Assembly: GCF_002980525.1 (NCBI RefSeq) | Contig: NZ_PVBQ01000012.1 | Span: 62,001 to 126,000, forward strand | DNA from: Sphingobacterium haloxyli | Lineage (GTDB): Bacteria > Bacteroidota > Bacteroidia > Sphingobacteriales > Sphingobacteriaceae | Direction: 5' to 3' | DNA: 64,000 nt | Notes under the pieces: generated by a model | Database searches by the model: none | The model's input: only the letters and a program-made list of their open reading frames with translations | Told to the model about the DNA's origin: nothing | Translations under genes and position numbers: made by a program | In this document: positions 17,812-27,369 of the stretch, piece by piece | Layout of the letters: each line of letters opens with the position of its first letter | How positions within the stretch are numbered: position 1 is the stretch's first letter

Positions 17812-18125
17812 AAGAAAAATGTGTAAACAAAGATAGCAAAACCTTTATGAATCCTCGACTCTAGCAGTGTTTATGAAAATATCTTACAAGAGTCTTGACG
17901 CAATAAGCTGTTTGCAGCTGGCGTACTTAGCTTATTTTAAAGAAAGGTAAATAAAATAAACATATTCGAGAAAAATAAAAGACAAAAATTTATATTTTTT
18001 GTAATGAAAATGTAGTTTTAATGTTTGAATCGTATCTATAAGTTGGTTTTGTTGTTAAAAAATTATATTTTAGTGCAATTCGAATTTATTGTTTTCGAAA
18101 TCTATGTTATTCCTTAATTTTAAGC
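17812..18125. other. 314-bp divergent promoter region between the FUSC gene and ppc
   Basis: On the minus strand a TATCTTTG box (plus-strand CAAAGATA, 17828-17835) lies just upstream of the FUSC gene, without a clear -33 element. An 8-bp inverted repeat, AATAAGCT (17902-17909) and AGCTTATT (17929-17936), lies in the middle. Toward ppc only a weak TATATTTT box is seen. No ORF or RNA gene is recognised. Confidence 0.5.
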
Positions 18126-20699
18126 ATGAAGATAAGTCAAAAAAAATCTGTCTTTCACAATGAAGTTTTAACACGCTTTGATTTGTATAAAAGCTTGTTT
18201 CTAACATTACCTTTTCAAAGTGTAAAGCACACGGGTACCATCCTACCTTTTTTTTCTACGCATTGTGAAAAAGGCGTAAATGAGCGATTAGCGCCGGAAG
18301 AAATTATAGATAGTTTCTTTGGTCAAGATGAACAATATGTGCAAGAAGAGGACAGGATCGATTTTCTCTTTAGGATTGTACAGTATATTGAACGACAGGT
18401 AGTCCTTTTCGACGCGGTGGAGGATTCGGCTTTCCACGCAGTAGGTAAAACAGACGAGCTGGGAATCTTGCAATCGTTGTTTCGACGTGCGCAAGAAAAT
18501 CCCGAACTAAAAAAGAAGATAGTCGATAAACTAAATAATTTCTCGGTGAGACTTGTTTTAACAGCACATCCTACACAGTTCTATCCTGGGCCAGTGTTGG
18601 CAATTATTACCGATCTAATAGACGCGCTGAAAAGAAATGATGTCCATAATATTCAACTTTTACTGCAGCAGCTGGGTAAAACACCTTTTATAAATAAAGA
18701 AAAACCCACACCGGTGGACGAAGCGGCTAGTTTAGCCTGGTTCTTGGAAAATGTTTTCTATAAAGTAGCGTCTGAAATACATTCAAATATCGACAGTGAA
18801 CTGGAGTTGCCTATCGATGACGTAAAGCAACTTATAGAACTCGGGTTTTGGCCAGGGGGAGATAGAGATGGCAATCCGAATGTGACAGCGGAGAGTACAA
18901 AAAAGGTAGCAAATATGTTACGTACTATTCTGTTTCGCTGCTACTATCGGGATTTTCGTTTGTTAAGGAGGCGGATTACTTTCCGCGGAACACAAAAGTA
19001 CTTAGACCTGCTACAGGACCTGTTCTATGAAAATAGTTTCCATCCGGCGGAAAAACCGACAGATGATACACGCAAAATATTGGAAAACTTAGAAGGGGTA
19101 AAAGAAGTGCTGAATACCATGCACGACGGTCTTTTTGTCGAGTTGGTAGAAGATTTGATTCGTAAGGTTAATACTTTCGGATGTTACTTTACGACATTGG
19201 ATATTCGTCAGGACAGTAGCATCCTGCGGAACACGTTTAATTATTTAGTTGAACGTCATCCTGAGACAGCGCTAGACCTCAAAGCAGTAACATCCTCGGA
19301 AGCCGATAAAGAAAAGCATATTCCGTTTTCGGAACTAAGACTTGGGTTTGACGAAGATGCAGATAAACTTGTTATCGATACACTGGAAGTTATCGAATTA
19401 TTGAAAGAAATTCAGAAATCTGGAAGCGAGCGAGCCGCACAGCGTTTTATTATAAGTAATTGCCAGCAAGCGTCTGATATTTTGGGCTTAATGCAGCTAT
19501 TTCTTTGGTCTGGATGGAAAAAAGAAAGCTTAACTATTGATTTTGTGCCATTATTTGAAACAGTAGATGACCTTTCTCGAGCGGCTGATGTGATGCGGAG
19601 CTTATACACAAATAAGGAATATTCGAAACATATTAAACGCCGTGGGAACAAGCAAACTATCATGCTAGGATTTTCTGACAGTACGAAGGATGGTGGATAC
19701 CTGATGGCCAACTGGTCTATCTATAAAGCAAAAATAGAGTTAACTGCCATTGCTCGGGAGTATGACGTTGACTTAGTCTTTTTTGACGGCCGGGGAGGCC
19801 CTCCGGCTCGTGGAGGCGGAAAAACACAGCGTTTTTATGCTTCGATGGGTAAAGAGATTGCTAATGAGCATATCCAGTTGACGATTCAGGGACAAACTAT
19901 CAGTAGCCAATACGGCTCGTTGGAAACTGCAAAGTACAATATTGAGCAATTGTTGCAAGCGGGAATTATATCTGAACTTCAACAAAAAGACGGCGATACA
20001 TTGACAAAAAAGCAGAAAGAGGTAATAGACCAGATGGCGCACGAGAGCCATGATAAATTTATGTCACTCCGAAAACATCCGTTATTTTTAAAGTATCTGG
20101 AGACAGTAAGTCCATTAAAGCAATTGTCGGAAGTGAACATCAGTAGTCGTCCAGTAAAGCGAAACTCAGGTAAAGAGTTACGATTGGAGGACTTGCGGGC
20201 GATAAGTTTTGTAACTTCCTGGAGCCAATTAAAGCAGAATATCCCTGGGTTTTACGGTGTTGGCACGGCATTGCGGTGGGCAGAAGAAAACAACCTATGG
20301 TCTTATGTTAAAAACCTCTATGAAAGTTCGGGTATGTTCAAAACTATTATCGACAACTGTATGATGTCTATGACCAAATCAAACTTTGATATTACTGCCT
20401 ATATGCAGTACGATGAAACATTTGGTGACTTCTGGAAAATGCTTCGGGATGAATTTGAACTCACAAAGAAATATGTGCTTAAGTTGAGTAACTCGTCTGT
20501 ATTGATGGAAGATTACCCGATTGAGCGAGCATCTGTCTTAGCGCGTGAGAAAATTGTGCTGCCATTGCTGACGATACAACACTATGCGATCTGCTCTTTA
20601 AGAAATAAAAAAATGTCGCCAGAACAAGAGGCTATTTATAGAAAACTTATTGCGCGTACCATCTACGGTGTCGTAAATGCAGGTCGAAATGTTGCGTAG
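18126..20699 (+). CDS. ppc: Phosphoenolpyruvate carboxylase
   Basis: Anaplerotic enzyme that forms oxaloacetate from PEP and bicarbonate. Visible signatures are the first catalytic block LTAHPTQFYPG (family VLTAHPTE), GFWPGGDRDGNPNVTAE, LGFSDSTKDGGYLMANW, FFDGRGGPPARGGGKTQRF and TIQGQTISSQYGS. The catalytic His and Arg residues in these blocks are present. Length 857 residues is in the short range of the family, and the C-terminus (VNAGRNVA) differs from the usual QNTG end. The glutamate after AHPT is replaced by glutamine, seen in some Bacteroidota enzymes. Monocistronic; the small lipoprotein gene that follows has its own -7 box. Confidence 0.95.
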   Translation: MKISQKKSVFHNEVLTRFDLYKSLFLTLPFQSVKHTGTILPFFSTHCEKGVNERLAPEEIIDSFFGQDEQYVQEEDRIDFLFRIVQYIERQVVLFDAVEDSAFHAVGKTDELGILQSLFRRAQENPELKKKIVDKLNNFSVRLVLTAHPTQFYPGPVLAIITDLIDALKRNDVHNIQLLLQQLGKTPFINKEKPTPVDEAASLAWFLENVFYKVASEIHSNIDSELELPIDDVKQLIELGFWPGGDRDGNPNVTAESTKKVANMLRTILFRCYYRDFRLLRRRITFRGTQKYLDLLQDLFYENSFHPAEKPTDDTRKILENLEGVKEVLNTMHDGLFVELVEDLIRKVNTFGCYFTTLDIRQDSSILRNTFNYLVERHPETALDLKAVTSSEADKEKHIPFSELRLGFDEDADKLVIDTLEVIELLKEIQKSGSERAAQRFIISNCQQASDILGLMQLFLWSGWKKESLTIDFVPLFETVDDLSRAADVMRSLYTNKEYSKHIKRRGNKQTIMLGFSDSTKDGGYLMANWSIYKAKIELTAIAREYDVDLVFFDGRGGPPARGGGKTQRFYASMGKEIANEHIQLTIQGQTISSQYGSLETAKYNIEQLLQAGIISELQQKDGDTLTKKQKEVIDQMAHESHDKFMSLRKHPLFLKYLETVSPLKQLSEVNISSRPVKRNSGKELRLEDLRAISFVTSWSQLKQNIPGFYGVGTALRWAEENNLWSYVKNLYESSGMFKTIIDNCMMSMTKSNFDITAYMQYDETFGDFWKMLRDEFELTKKYVLKLSNSSVLMEDYPIERASVLAREKIVLPLLTIQHYAICSLRNKKMSPEQEAIYRKLIARTIYGVVNAGRNVA

Positions 20700-20742
20700 C
20701 GTGCCGGACTTATTATTTTACACAGGAAGTAGATTATTTTTT

Positions 20743-20750
20743 TATTTTTG
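20743..20750 (+). promoter_or_regulatory. -7 box upstream of the 20.8-kb lipoprotein gene
   Basis: TATTTTTG matches TAnnTTTG and lies 45 bases before the ATG. No TTTG is found at the expected -33 distance. Confidence 0.4.
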
Positions 20751-20794
20751 TAGGATAAAATAGAAAAGGGACAAACAAAAAATAGAAAATACAG

Positions 20795-21421
20795 ATGAAA
20801 TTAAGTACTTTATTCGTTGCTGGCGTGTGTGCAGGCACCCTGTTTGCATCTTGTGATCCTTACGTGGCAAACGAAAGACAGCTAAGCTTGACGCATACAA
20901 CGTTGATTGATGGCGACGCCTATCAGTTCTTTCAGCTTGTGGGCTCAAAGGCGGTATACGAAAATGATTATGCTGCTTACGCAGGGAGTATAGCACGCTC
21001 TTCGCAAGCAAAACAACTGGCTGCAAAAGTTCAGGAAGTATATGGCTCTTTGGTTCCTAAGTTGGACAGCTTAGCTAGATTAAAGCAGGTGGATTTCCCG
21101 ATCAAAGGAGCTGCAAAATATGAGACGACCGGCGAAGTAGAAACGGCGGTTGAGCGAGAAAAAATTGCGGGGAACCGTGTCGATTCGGCCCAGTTGGACG
21201 ATGACGATTTGGGGACCGAGCGGGTGCCTTCTCTATCGTATTCGGATGACACATATATTCATCATGTGCAACATGAAACAGCTGTCGTGAAAGATCAACT
21301 CCAGCGGATGACCCGTAATACGGACAAAGAAGTACGGACATTTGCTGAGGCAAGCCTAAAGAAAGTAACAGAATTGTTTACTCTTGCGGGCGGCAAGGAA
21401 GATGCTAATGCACATCATTAA
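20795..21421 (+). CDS. Small lipoprotein, DUF4142-like
   Basis: 208 residues with a lipoprotein signal peptide (lipobox LFASC, Cys19), so it is anchored to a membrane of the envelope. The mature part is mostly helical and contains a DUF4142-like pattern (SSQAKQLAAKVQEVYGSL; later HHVQHETAVVKDQLQRMTRNTDKEVRTFAEASLKKV). The function of that family is unknown. The middle is acidic (LDDDDLGTE). It is flanked by ppc upstream and a clear terminator downstream. The family call is moderate; lipoprotein character is clear. Confidence 0.7.
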   Translation: MKLSTLFVAGVCAGTLFASCDPYVANERQLSLTHTTLIDGDAYQFFQLVGSKAVYENDYAAYAGSIARSSQAKQLAAKVQEVYGSLVPKLDSLARLKQVDFPIKGAAKYETTGEVETAVEREKIAGNRVDSAQLDDDDLGTERVPSLSYSDDTYIHHVQHETAVVKDQLQRMTRNTDKEVRTFAEASLKKVTELFTLAGGKEDANAHH

Positions 21422-21456
21422 AAGGCTTATTTAGCTTAGCATATTAATAAAATAAT

Positions 21457-21490
21457 GAAAGGAATGTAGGAAACTGCATTCCTTTTCTTA
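21457..21490 (+). terminator. Intrinsic terminator of the DUF4142-like lipoprotein gene
   Basis: AAAGGAATGTAG (21458-21469) pairs with CTGCATTCCTTT (21474-21485) around a GAAA tetraloop, followed by TCTTATT. Confidence 0.8.
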
Positions 21491-21507
21491 TTAAAAAATT
21501 CCTTTTT

Positions 21508-21539
21508 TTTGCAAGAGTCTGTTGGCTTTCGTATATTAG
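21508..21539 (+). promoter_or_regulatory. Promoter of the LytTR regulator gene
   Basis: TTTG (21508-21511), 20 bases, then TATATTAG (21532-21539), one mismatch from TAnnTTTG. It lies 38 bases before the GTG start. Confidence 0.55.
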
Positions 21540-21577
21540 CAATACTAAATCTAAATGTTAATTAAACTTACCATCTT

Positions 21578-22522
21578 GTGAAACCAGTATTTTCAAGACT
21601 TTCTTTTTCTTTTGCGTCACATCGGTGGCAGTGGTTAAAATTCGGTTTTTACCTCTTTTATTTTTTCCTTATCCAAATAATTAATAGTCCAGAATCATTT
21701 ACACATTTTGCCGCTATCACATCGGTTTATATCGTTGTTGTTGGTATAATAGAGGTAAATCAATATTGCCTCCACCTGTGCTTTCGCAGGGAACGCTATT
21801 TAATAGCAAGTTTGACACTAGTATCCAGTTATAGTTTGTTGGCTATGATCACGTTTTACGTTTTGCATAGAAGCGATAACTTTATTGCTACAGAAATATG
21901 GGACCGTCAATTCGAAGCTTCATGGGGTACTTTTATGCCAACCTTTAGCAAGCTTTACTGGACATTTTTTAAATATGCTGTAATTCTTTTCTTGGCAAAG
22001 CAAGTATTGCTCATATTCAGATTGCTCCCATTTTCTGATGCCGCTAAGCTAATAACCGTTCCGGAAACAAAGGCGGCGTTATCCGACCAATCAGATAAAG
22101 AATTAACAGCCCAGCGTGACAGGGAAGTAGAAAACGCTTTACCGCCGTTGGAGAAAGTGGATCGATCCAATGAACGCTGGGACAGTTCCGGTCTGCTACC
22201 AGTAAGAGTAGGACGAGTGACCTATATACTTGATGTCTTTAACATTGTATATTTGGAGGTGCATGACGATACCACAACCGTATACCAAAAAGATGGCTCT
22301 GATATAGCGGTTAAGTATCCGCTATCTAAATTTTATAACCGGCTACCCAAAGGTAGATTCGTTAGGGTAAACGAGAGTAGAGTCGTTGCTCTGCCCTATG
22401 TCTGGAAAGACAACGATGGTCACATTTACATGCGTACTTACGAAGATAAGGGGCTAAAACTCGGGAGGCAGGATAAATTTCCAGAATATAAAGAGTGGAA
22501 AGACCGTAATAAATTAAAATAG
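21578..22522 (+). CDS. Membrane-bound LytTR-domain DNA-binding regulator
   Basis: 314 residues. The N-terminal half holds four predicted membrane helices (about 20-40, 47-65, 75-100, 130-150). A polar linker follows, and then a C-terminal LytTR-type domain from about residue 210 (RVTYILDVFNIVYLEVHDDTTTVY ... YPLSKFYNRLPKGRFVRVNESRVVAL). LytTR domains bind DNA as beta-strand modules. There is no receiver domain, so the protein probably senses through its membrane part. The GTG start is used because no ATG lies nearby and a promoter fits in front of it. It ends close to a minus-strand small RNA candidate. The target is unknown. Confidence 0.82.
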   Translation: MKPVFSRLSFSFASHRWQWLKFGFYLFYFFLIQIINSPESFTHFAAITSVYIVVVGIIEVNQYCLHLCFRRERYLIASLTLVSSYSLLAMITFYVLHRSDNFIATEIWDRQFEASWGTFMPTFSKLYWTFFKYAVILFLAKQVLLIFRLLPFSDAAKLITVPETKAALSDQSDKELTAQRDREVENALPPLEKVDRSNERWDSSGLLPVRVGRVTYILDVFNIVYLEVHDDTTTVYQKDGSDIAVKYPLSKFYNRLPKGRFVRVNESRVVALPYVWKDNDGHIYMRTYEDKGLKLGRQDKFPEYKEWKDRNKLK

Positions 22523-22555
22523 ACTGGTGCAGCACGCTTCTTATAATCACCTACA

Positions 22556-22624
22556 ATAAAAAAGGTTTTCAAACGGGGAGAATGAAAACCTTTAGCTAAC
22601 CAATTATAAACCTAAATTATGATG
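22556..22624 (-). ncRNA. Candidate small RNA, about 70 nt, with own promoter and terminator
   Basis: On the minus strand a perfect promoter (22628-22659) is followed about 65 nt later by a strong intrinsic terminator: AAAGGTTTTC pairs with GAAAACCTTT (plus-strand 22561-22570 and 22584-22593) and then TTTATTG. The transcript has no ORF. The hairpin loop of 13 nt contains CCCC, an accessible C-rich loop such as some base-pairing sRNAs carry. The 5' half is A/U-rich and single-stranded. It sits between the convergent LytTR and pdeM genes, so it is not the leader of either. I know no family for it; exact ends are estimates. Confidence 0.6.
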
Positions 22625-22627
22625 GCG

Positions 22628-22659
22628 CAAATATAGTGTGTTTTGTACACAATATCAAA
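22628..22659 (-). promoter_or_regulatory. Consensus promoter of the candidate small RNA
   Basis: Read on the minus strand: TTTG (plus-strand CAAA 22656-22659), 20 bases, TATATTTG (plus-strand CAAATATA 22628-22635). It is an exact match to the Bacteroidota consensus with optimal spacing, and no protein gene lies downstream on this strand. Confidence 0.75.
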
Positions 22660-22677
22660 TTTTTTTTAAAAATAGTA

Positions 22678-23328
22678 CTAAGGGATGCAAAACATATCTT
22701 TTTCATGAAACGCGTAATAAACCGCTTCAACAGGGATCGATTTGGTATCGAAACCGGCAAACGTAGTGAAAGCGGGTAAGATAAGTTGTTGCGCCGAGAC
22801 GACAAAGCAAGGAAAAGTGACGGTTCTTTTTGTAGGCATTCGAACGCTTATGCCAGGATGCACGTGTCCGCTAATGGTGTAGGCGTCGGTTGCAGAAGAA
22901 GCATGGTGTATAAAGTATATGTTGTCTAAATACCAATCTTGATGGATTTCATGAATACCAATTTTTTTCCATTCCTCATCTGTGAAACGATCATGGTTCC
23001 CTTTGATCAGAACAAATTTGGTAAGTGGAAACTTGGCAATGAGCAGTTGTAGTAAACTCACCTCCGTATTGGCGCCTGCATGAATTAAATCGCCCACAAT
23101 AATGACCTGCTCGACGTGGAAATGCTGGATCAATTGTTCCAGCCGTTGCAAATCCTGTAACGTCACCTGCATGGGAAGGGCAATACCATTCTTTCTAAAA
23201 TGCGCCGCTTTCCCTAGGTGTAAATCGGAAAGAATAAGCGCGCTATGTTTTTTCCATACCAGTACGCGTTGGTTTGTCAACGTCAATAATGTGCTGGAAA
23301 AGGATATGTCTTGTGTAATAATATTCAT
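22678..23328 (-). CDS. pdeM: Ligase-associated metallophosphoesterase PdeM
   Basis: Calcineurin-like phosphoesterase of about 216 residues, the nuclease member of the ligase-associated DNA repair cluster. Metal-binding motifs appear in order: LSDLHLGK, VGDLIHAG, KGNHDRF, FIHHAS and SGHVHPG. The frame extends to an ATG at 23352, but the ATG at 23328 forms an ATGA overlap with the stop of the helicase gene. The same junction joins the exonuclease and ligase genes of this operon, so I prefer 23328. It is the last gene of the four-gene unit. The family is known from its fixed genome context; the in vivo substrate is not firmly known. Confidence 0.92.
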   Translation of the reverse strand: MNIITQDISFSSTLLTLTNQRVLVWKKHSALILSDLHLGKAAHFRKNGIALPMQVTLQDLQRLEQLIQHFHVEQVIIVGDLIHAGANTEVSLLQLLIAKFPLTKFVLIKGNHDRFTDEEWKKIGIHEIHQDWYLDNIYFIHHASSATDAYTISGHVHPGISVRMPTKRTVTFPCFVVSAQQLILPAFTTFAGFDTKSIPVEAVYYAFHEKDMFCIP

Positions 23329-25787
23329 CGCTTTTTTCTGGGAGATTTCCAATTGTTTTGCTGCAGTCTTCGAATGCGGGCGGCTAAGTCTTCGCTCGAT
23401 AAGGATTGCCGCAGACTGTCCACCTTGATAGGGAAACTCAACGGTGTGAATCCAGTTGCAAACTTGTAAATGATCTTACAGTGATGTATCCTTTGGAATG
23501 CTGCGATCAATCGAGGCTCTTCGAGTTGTTGGTTGAATACTTCCGTGTACGCTTGGCGTAATAACAGATTGCTTGGATCGTGATCTTCCAGAACTTGAAA
23601 AATAATTCCGGAAGAAGCTTGCAAAGACTTATTGTTTTGCTGCTTTCCGTATAGATTTTGCACAACCATACCCGAAATGACTGCGATGTCTCGAAACTTC
23701 CGCTTTGCCATTTCCGTAGCATTTATGCTGCTAACGACATCTTCCATCAAGTGTTCTGGGCTGAGGATCTTTTTGAGTTGCGCCTCATCCACTGCAATTT
23801 CTGAATCAGAAAATAATTCGAATCCGTAATCGTTCATTGCCATAGAAAAACTTATCGGAATAAAACGGCTGATGCGGTAAGCAATTAATGCTGCCATCAC
23901 TTCGTGTACTAACCTTCCCTCAAAAGGATACATAAAGAGATGGTATCCTTCTTTGGTATGGATAGACTCCACCAGGAACTCGTCTTCTGCCGGAATATGC
24001 GAATGTTCATTTTGTCGTGCAATCAATGGATGTAAGAATTGCAGTTCTTTTTCACGGCTATCGGGGTGTCTGGCACGTGCTAGTTTTTGACGCAAGAACT
24101 GACTCAAATTGGAACTTAATGGTAGACGACCACCTAGCCAGCTTGGCGTAAAGGCTTTGCCAGAAGAGCTTCGGACATAAGCGGTCATTTCTTTCAAGCG
24201 AATAAATTCTAATACTCGACCAGCCAAAACAAATTTATCTCCACTATGCAGTCGCGAAATAAAATATTCCTCTACCATGCCGATGTAGCCTCCGGAAAGA
24301 AATTTGACCCGCGTCATTGCGTCGCTTACGATAACGCCCATATTCATCCGATGTAGCATTGCAGTACGCCTTTTCTCAACAACCAACAGTCCATCTTCTT
24401 TTTTCGCAACTTTATGAAACTCTTCATAATTTTTCCCTATCGCGCCACCTTGCGTGATGAACAAAATGCACCAATTCCATTCTTCGGAAGTTATCTCTTG
24501 AAACGCGAAGGTGTTCTTGACCACTGGGTATATATCTTCCGCTTTGAATCCCCCCCCTAATGCCAGGGTAACCAGAAACTGAACCAATACGTCAAACGTA
24601 AGTACCATCGGATCCCGGTTTTCGATGGTTTGTGTTTTGACGGCCTCCTTTAAGGCGGCCACTTCAATCAATTCCAACGAATGTGTGGGAGCAAAATAGA
24701 TTTTGGATAGTTCGTGGGGGGAATGCCCGCTACGCCCCGCACGCTGCATAAAGCGGGCGACGCCTTTACTGGAGCCAACCTGTACAACGGTATCCACTGG
24801 TTTAAAATCTACACCCAAATCTAGAGAGGAAGTGGCTACGACAGCTTTTAGTCTACCTTCACTCAAGGCTTCCTCTATCCATTGCCGGATATGGCTGTCA
24901 ATAGAGCTGTGATGTAACGCAATTTGTCCAGCGAAATCGGGGTATGCTTCCAACAACAGTTGATACCACATTTCACTTTGGCTTCTCGTATTGGTGAAAA
25001 CCAATGTTGATTTACTTTCCAAAATGATCGGCACGACTTCTTCCGCTAGTTTGCCCCCTAAATGTCCTGCCCAAGGCAATACCTCTATTTCCTTTGGGAA
25101 TACAGGGATAATGGCAATGTTCTTTTTTTCACGGGCAACGATTTTCACTCTTTTTTTTACATCGGGTACGAGTACCTCCACGGCTTCGTCCAGATTGCCA
25201 ATCGTGGCGGTGATGCCCCATATTCGCAGCTTGGGATATTGATGCTTTAAATATCCTAATGCCAGTTCGATCATGACACCACGCTTTGTTCCGAGTAGTT
25301 CGTGCCATTCGTCTACCGCTATACATCGCAAAGCATGGAAGAAATGTTGGCGACCTTTTTGCGCGAGCAATAAGTGCAGACTTTCGGGTGTTACCAATAA
25401 TACATCAGGCATTTGTCGGCTTTGCCGTTTCTTTATCCTGATGTCTGTATCACCATTCCGTACCTCAACCTCCCAGTCGAGGCCAATTTCATCAATGGCT
25501 TCCTGCATGGCACGGGCTAAATCCTTCGCCAACGAACGCAAAGGAGTGATCCACAATAATTTTAACCCTTTTTTGTAATGCGAAGGGTCATTCATGAAAT
25601 CAATCAATACCGCAAGAAAAACGGAGAAGGTTTTTCCAAATCCAGTGGGGGCTACGATCATACCGCTATACCCGTTGCCATATTTATGCCAAGCTTTTTC
25701 CTGGAAGCTAAAAGGTACGTAGCCTTTTTGTTGCATCCAGTTAATGATAATGGAATACCCCTCTGTATGTTGCTTTTTGTTTTTCAA
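23325..25787 (-). CDS. Ligase-associated DEXH-box DNA helicase (Lhr-like)
   Basis: 820-residue superfamily 2 helicase. Walker A is APTGFGKTFS, the Walker B/DEXH motif is AVDEWHELLGTKRG, motif III is GITATIGN, and motif VI is QRAGRSGHSPHE in the second RecA-like domain. The remaining C-terminal half (winged-helix and Lhr-like regions) is typical of the group associated with a bacterial ATP-dependent ligase. Adjacent genes are the ligase (1 base upstream) and pdeM (ATGA overlap), so it is translationally coupled. Role inferred for the family: DNA end processing or unwinding in damage repair. Confidence 0.94.
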   Translation of the reverse strand: MKNKKQHTEGYSIIINWMQQKGYVPFSFQEKAWHKYGNGYSGMIVAPTGFGKTFSVFLAVLIDFMNDPSHYKKGLKLLWITPLRSLAKDLARAMQEAIDEIGLDWEVEVRNGDTDIRIKKRQSRQMPDVLLVTPESLHLLLAQKGRQHFFHALRCIAVDEWHELLGTKRGVMIELALGYLKHQYPKLRIWGITATIGNLDEAVEVLVPDVKKRVKIVAREKKNIAIIPVFPKEIEVLPWAGHLGGKLAEEVVPIILESKSTLVFTNTRSQSEMWYQLLLEAYPDFAGQIALHHSSIDSHIRQWIEEALSEGRLKAVVATSSLDLGVDFKPVDTVVQVGSSKGVARFMQRAGRSGHSPHELSKIYFAPTHSLELIEVAALKEAVKTQTIENRDPMVLTFDVLVQFLVTLALGGGFKAEDIYPVVKNTFAFQEITSEEWNWCILFITQGGAIGKNYEEFHKVAKKEDGLLVVEKRRTAMLHRMNMGVIVSDAMTRVKFLSGGYIGMVEEYFISRLHSGDKFVLAGRVLEFIRLKEMTAYVRSSSGKAFTPSWLGGRLPLSSNLSQFLRQKLARARHPDSREKELQFLHPLIARQNEHSHIPAEDEFLVESIHTKEGYHLFMYPFEGRLVHEVMAALIAYRISRFIPISFSMAMNDYGFELFSDSEIAVDEAQLKKILSPEHLMEDVVSSINATEMAKRKFRDIAVISGMVVQNLYGKQQNNKSLQASSGIIFQVLEDHDPSNLLLRQAYTEVFNQQLEEPRLIAAFQRIHHCKIIYKFATGFTPLSFPIKVDSLRQSLSSEDLAARIRRLQQNNWKSPRKKR

Positions 25788-25788
25788 A

Positions 25789-27369
25789 TCAAAGAATCAT
25801 TTGTTTGATTTCTTCTATATTATCAATATCTGCGACTGTCTTGTCTGTCCGCCAACGTGCTATTCGTGGAAATCGTAATGCTACGCCTGATTTATGCCGG
25901 TTGCTAAAAGCAATGCCCTCGAAAGCTATTTCAAACACCAGTTCGGGTCTAACGGTTCGTACAGGGCCAAACTTTTCGGTAGCGTTTTTGTTGACAAAAC
26001 GACTGACCTCTTTAATCTCCTTGTCTGTTAGCCCAGAATAGGCCTTCGCAATGGGGACTAAATTCGTGCCGTCTTTGACAGCGAATGTGTAATCCGTGTA
26101 ATAGGCACTCCGCCGCCCACTTCCCTTTTGAGCGTAGATTAAAACCGCGTCAATCGTCAACGGATCAATTTTCCATTTCCACCAATCGCCTTTCTTGCGT
26201 CCGGTATGATAGGGTGATGCCTTGTGCTTTAGCATGATGCCTTCACTATTGATGGCACGGGCGTTTTCCCGGATTGGCGTTAACGCGTCCCAATGATCAA
26301 TAGTAATAACAGTGGACAGCTGTAAATGGGGCGATGGATTAAGAAAGAATAATTCTGTTAACTTTTGTCTTCTTTCCAACATGCCTTTGTGTCGCCAGTC
26401 TTCACCTTCCCATTCAACGAGATCATAGGCATATACTTGAATGGGATATTCTTCCAATAACTTTTTACTGACGGTTTTCCGGTTTAATCGCTTTTGTAAT
26501 GCCGAAAAATTCATTACTGTCTGTTCTTTGACGACTAGGATTTCGCCATCGATGACAAAATTTCCGTGCCACTGTTGCAAACTATCTCTTATTTCCGGAA
26601 ACTGATCGGTAACTAGTTCCTCACCACGTGACCATATGAACACTTCCTCGTTTCGTTTGATAAACTGTCCGCGGATACCATCCCACTTATATTCGATTTG
26701 CCAATCTTTTACATTACCAAGTTCATTCAATTCTTTCTCCAAGGGGTAGGCCAGACAAAAAGGGTAGGGTTTAGAAAGTTGTGTATCCGTATAATGGCCC
26801 TTTATGAGATCATCGAAGGCCACCTCGCCCATTTTCCAGTCGCCCATGACGCTGTGTGCTACCGCACTCGCGTCCATTTGATAATGTTTTGCTAAAGCAT
26901 TGATAAGCGTTTTGGAGGAAACTCCAAGTCGGAAACTGCCGCCTAATAGTTTGTTGAAAATAAAACGCTCGGTGGTGGGAAGGTTATTCCAAGCTTGCAG
27001 AACATATTCTTTTTTCTCAGCTTCGGTACCGTCCTTCAGCGCAATAATCATAGTCATCCATTCCGTTAACGATCGATCTATATACTGGACTGATGGTGGT
27101 AAAACCAAGGCGATTGTTTCGCCTAAATCGCCTACAGACGCATAGGATTCTTGGAATAACCATTCAGGAATTCCAGCAGCTTCGATGGCCCATTGTTTCA
27201 TCAATACGGTGTTGATACTGCGCTTCGGACGTTTTCCCGTAAAGAGGGCAAGAAACCATAGTTTATCGTCGTTGTCGGCTTCGTGAAGAAAACGGTCTAT
27301 CGCTTCCAATTTTAAATTGGTTTTGTTGGTGCTATCCAAGGCATTAATTAAAGTGGCAAAGGCTCTCAT
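25789..27369 (-). CDS. ATP-dependent DNA ligase (ligase-associated repair cluster type)
   Basis: 526-residue ligase with an N-terminal DNA-binding domain (about 1-200), an adenylation domain with the lysine nucleophile in EYKWDGIRGQ (K228) and an OB-fold domain. Further nucleotidyltransferase motifs are WSRGEELVTDQFPEI, FVIDGEILV, EGIMLKHKASPYHTGRKKGDWWKWK and the FEIAFEGI block. It is separate from the NAD-dependent LigA that replicates the genome, so it is the repair ligase of this cluster. Its ATG overlaps the stop of the exonuclease gene by four bases. Confidence 0.96.
   Translation of the reverse strand: MRAFATLINALDSTNKTNLKLEAIDRFLHEADNDDKLWFLALFTGKRPKRSINTVLMKQWAIEAAGIPEWLFQESYASVGDLGETIALVLPPSVQYIDRSLTEWMTMIIALKDGTEAEKKEYVLQAWNNLPTTERFIFNKLLGGSFRLGVSSKTLINALAKHYQMDASAVAHSVMGDWKMGEVAFDDLIKGHYTDTQLSKPYPFCLAYPLEKELNELGNVKDWQIEYKWDGIRGQFIKRNEEVFIWSRGEELVTDQFPEIRDSLQQWHGNFVIDGEILVVKEQTVMNFSALQKRLNRKTVSKKLLEEYPIQVYAYDLVEWEGEDWRHKGMLERRQKLTELFFLNPSPHLQLSTVITIDHWDALTPIRENARAINSEGIMLKHKASPYHTGRKKGDWWKWKIDPLTIDAVLIYAQKGSGRRSAYYTDYTFAVKDGTNLVPIAKAYSGLTDKEIKEVSRFVNKNATEKFGPVRTVRPELVFEIAFEGIAFSNRHKSGVALRFPRIARWRTDKTVADIDNIEEIKQMIL

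Noticed and set aside
22561..22593. Hairpin as terminator of the LytTR gene on the plus strand
   Set aside because: The T-tract is only on the minus strand; on the plus strand the stem is followed by AGCTAACC.
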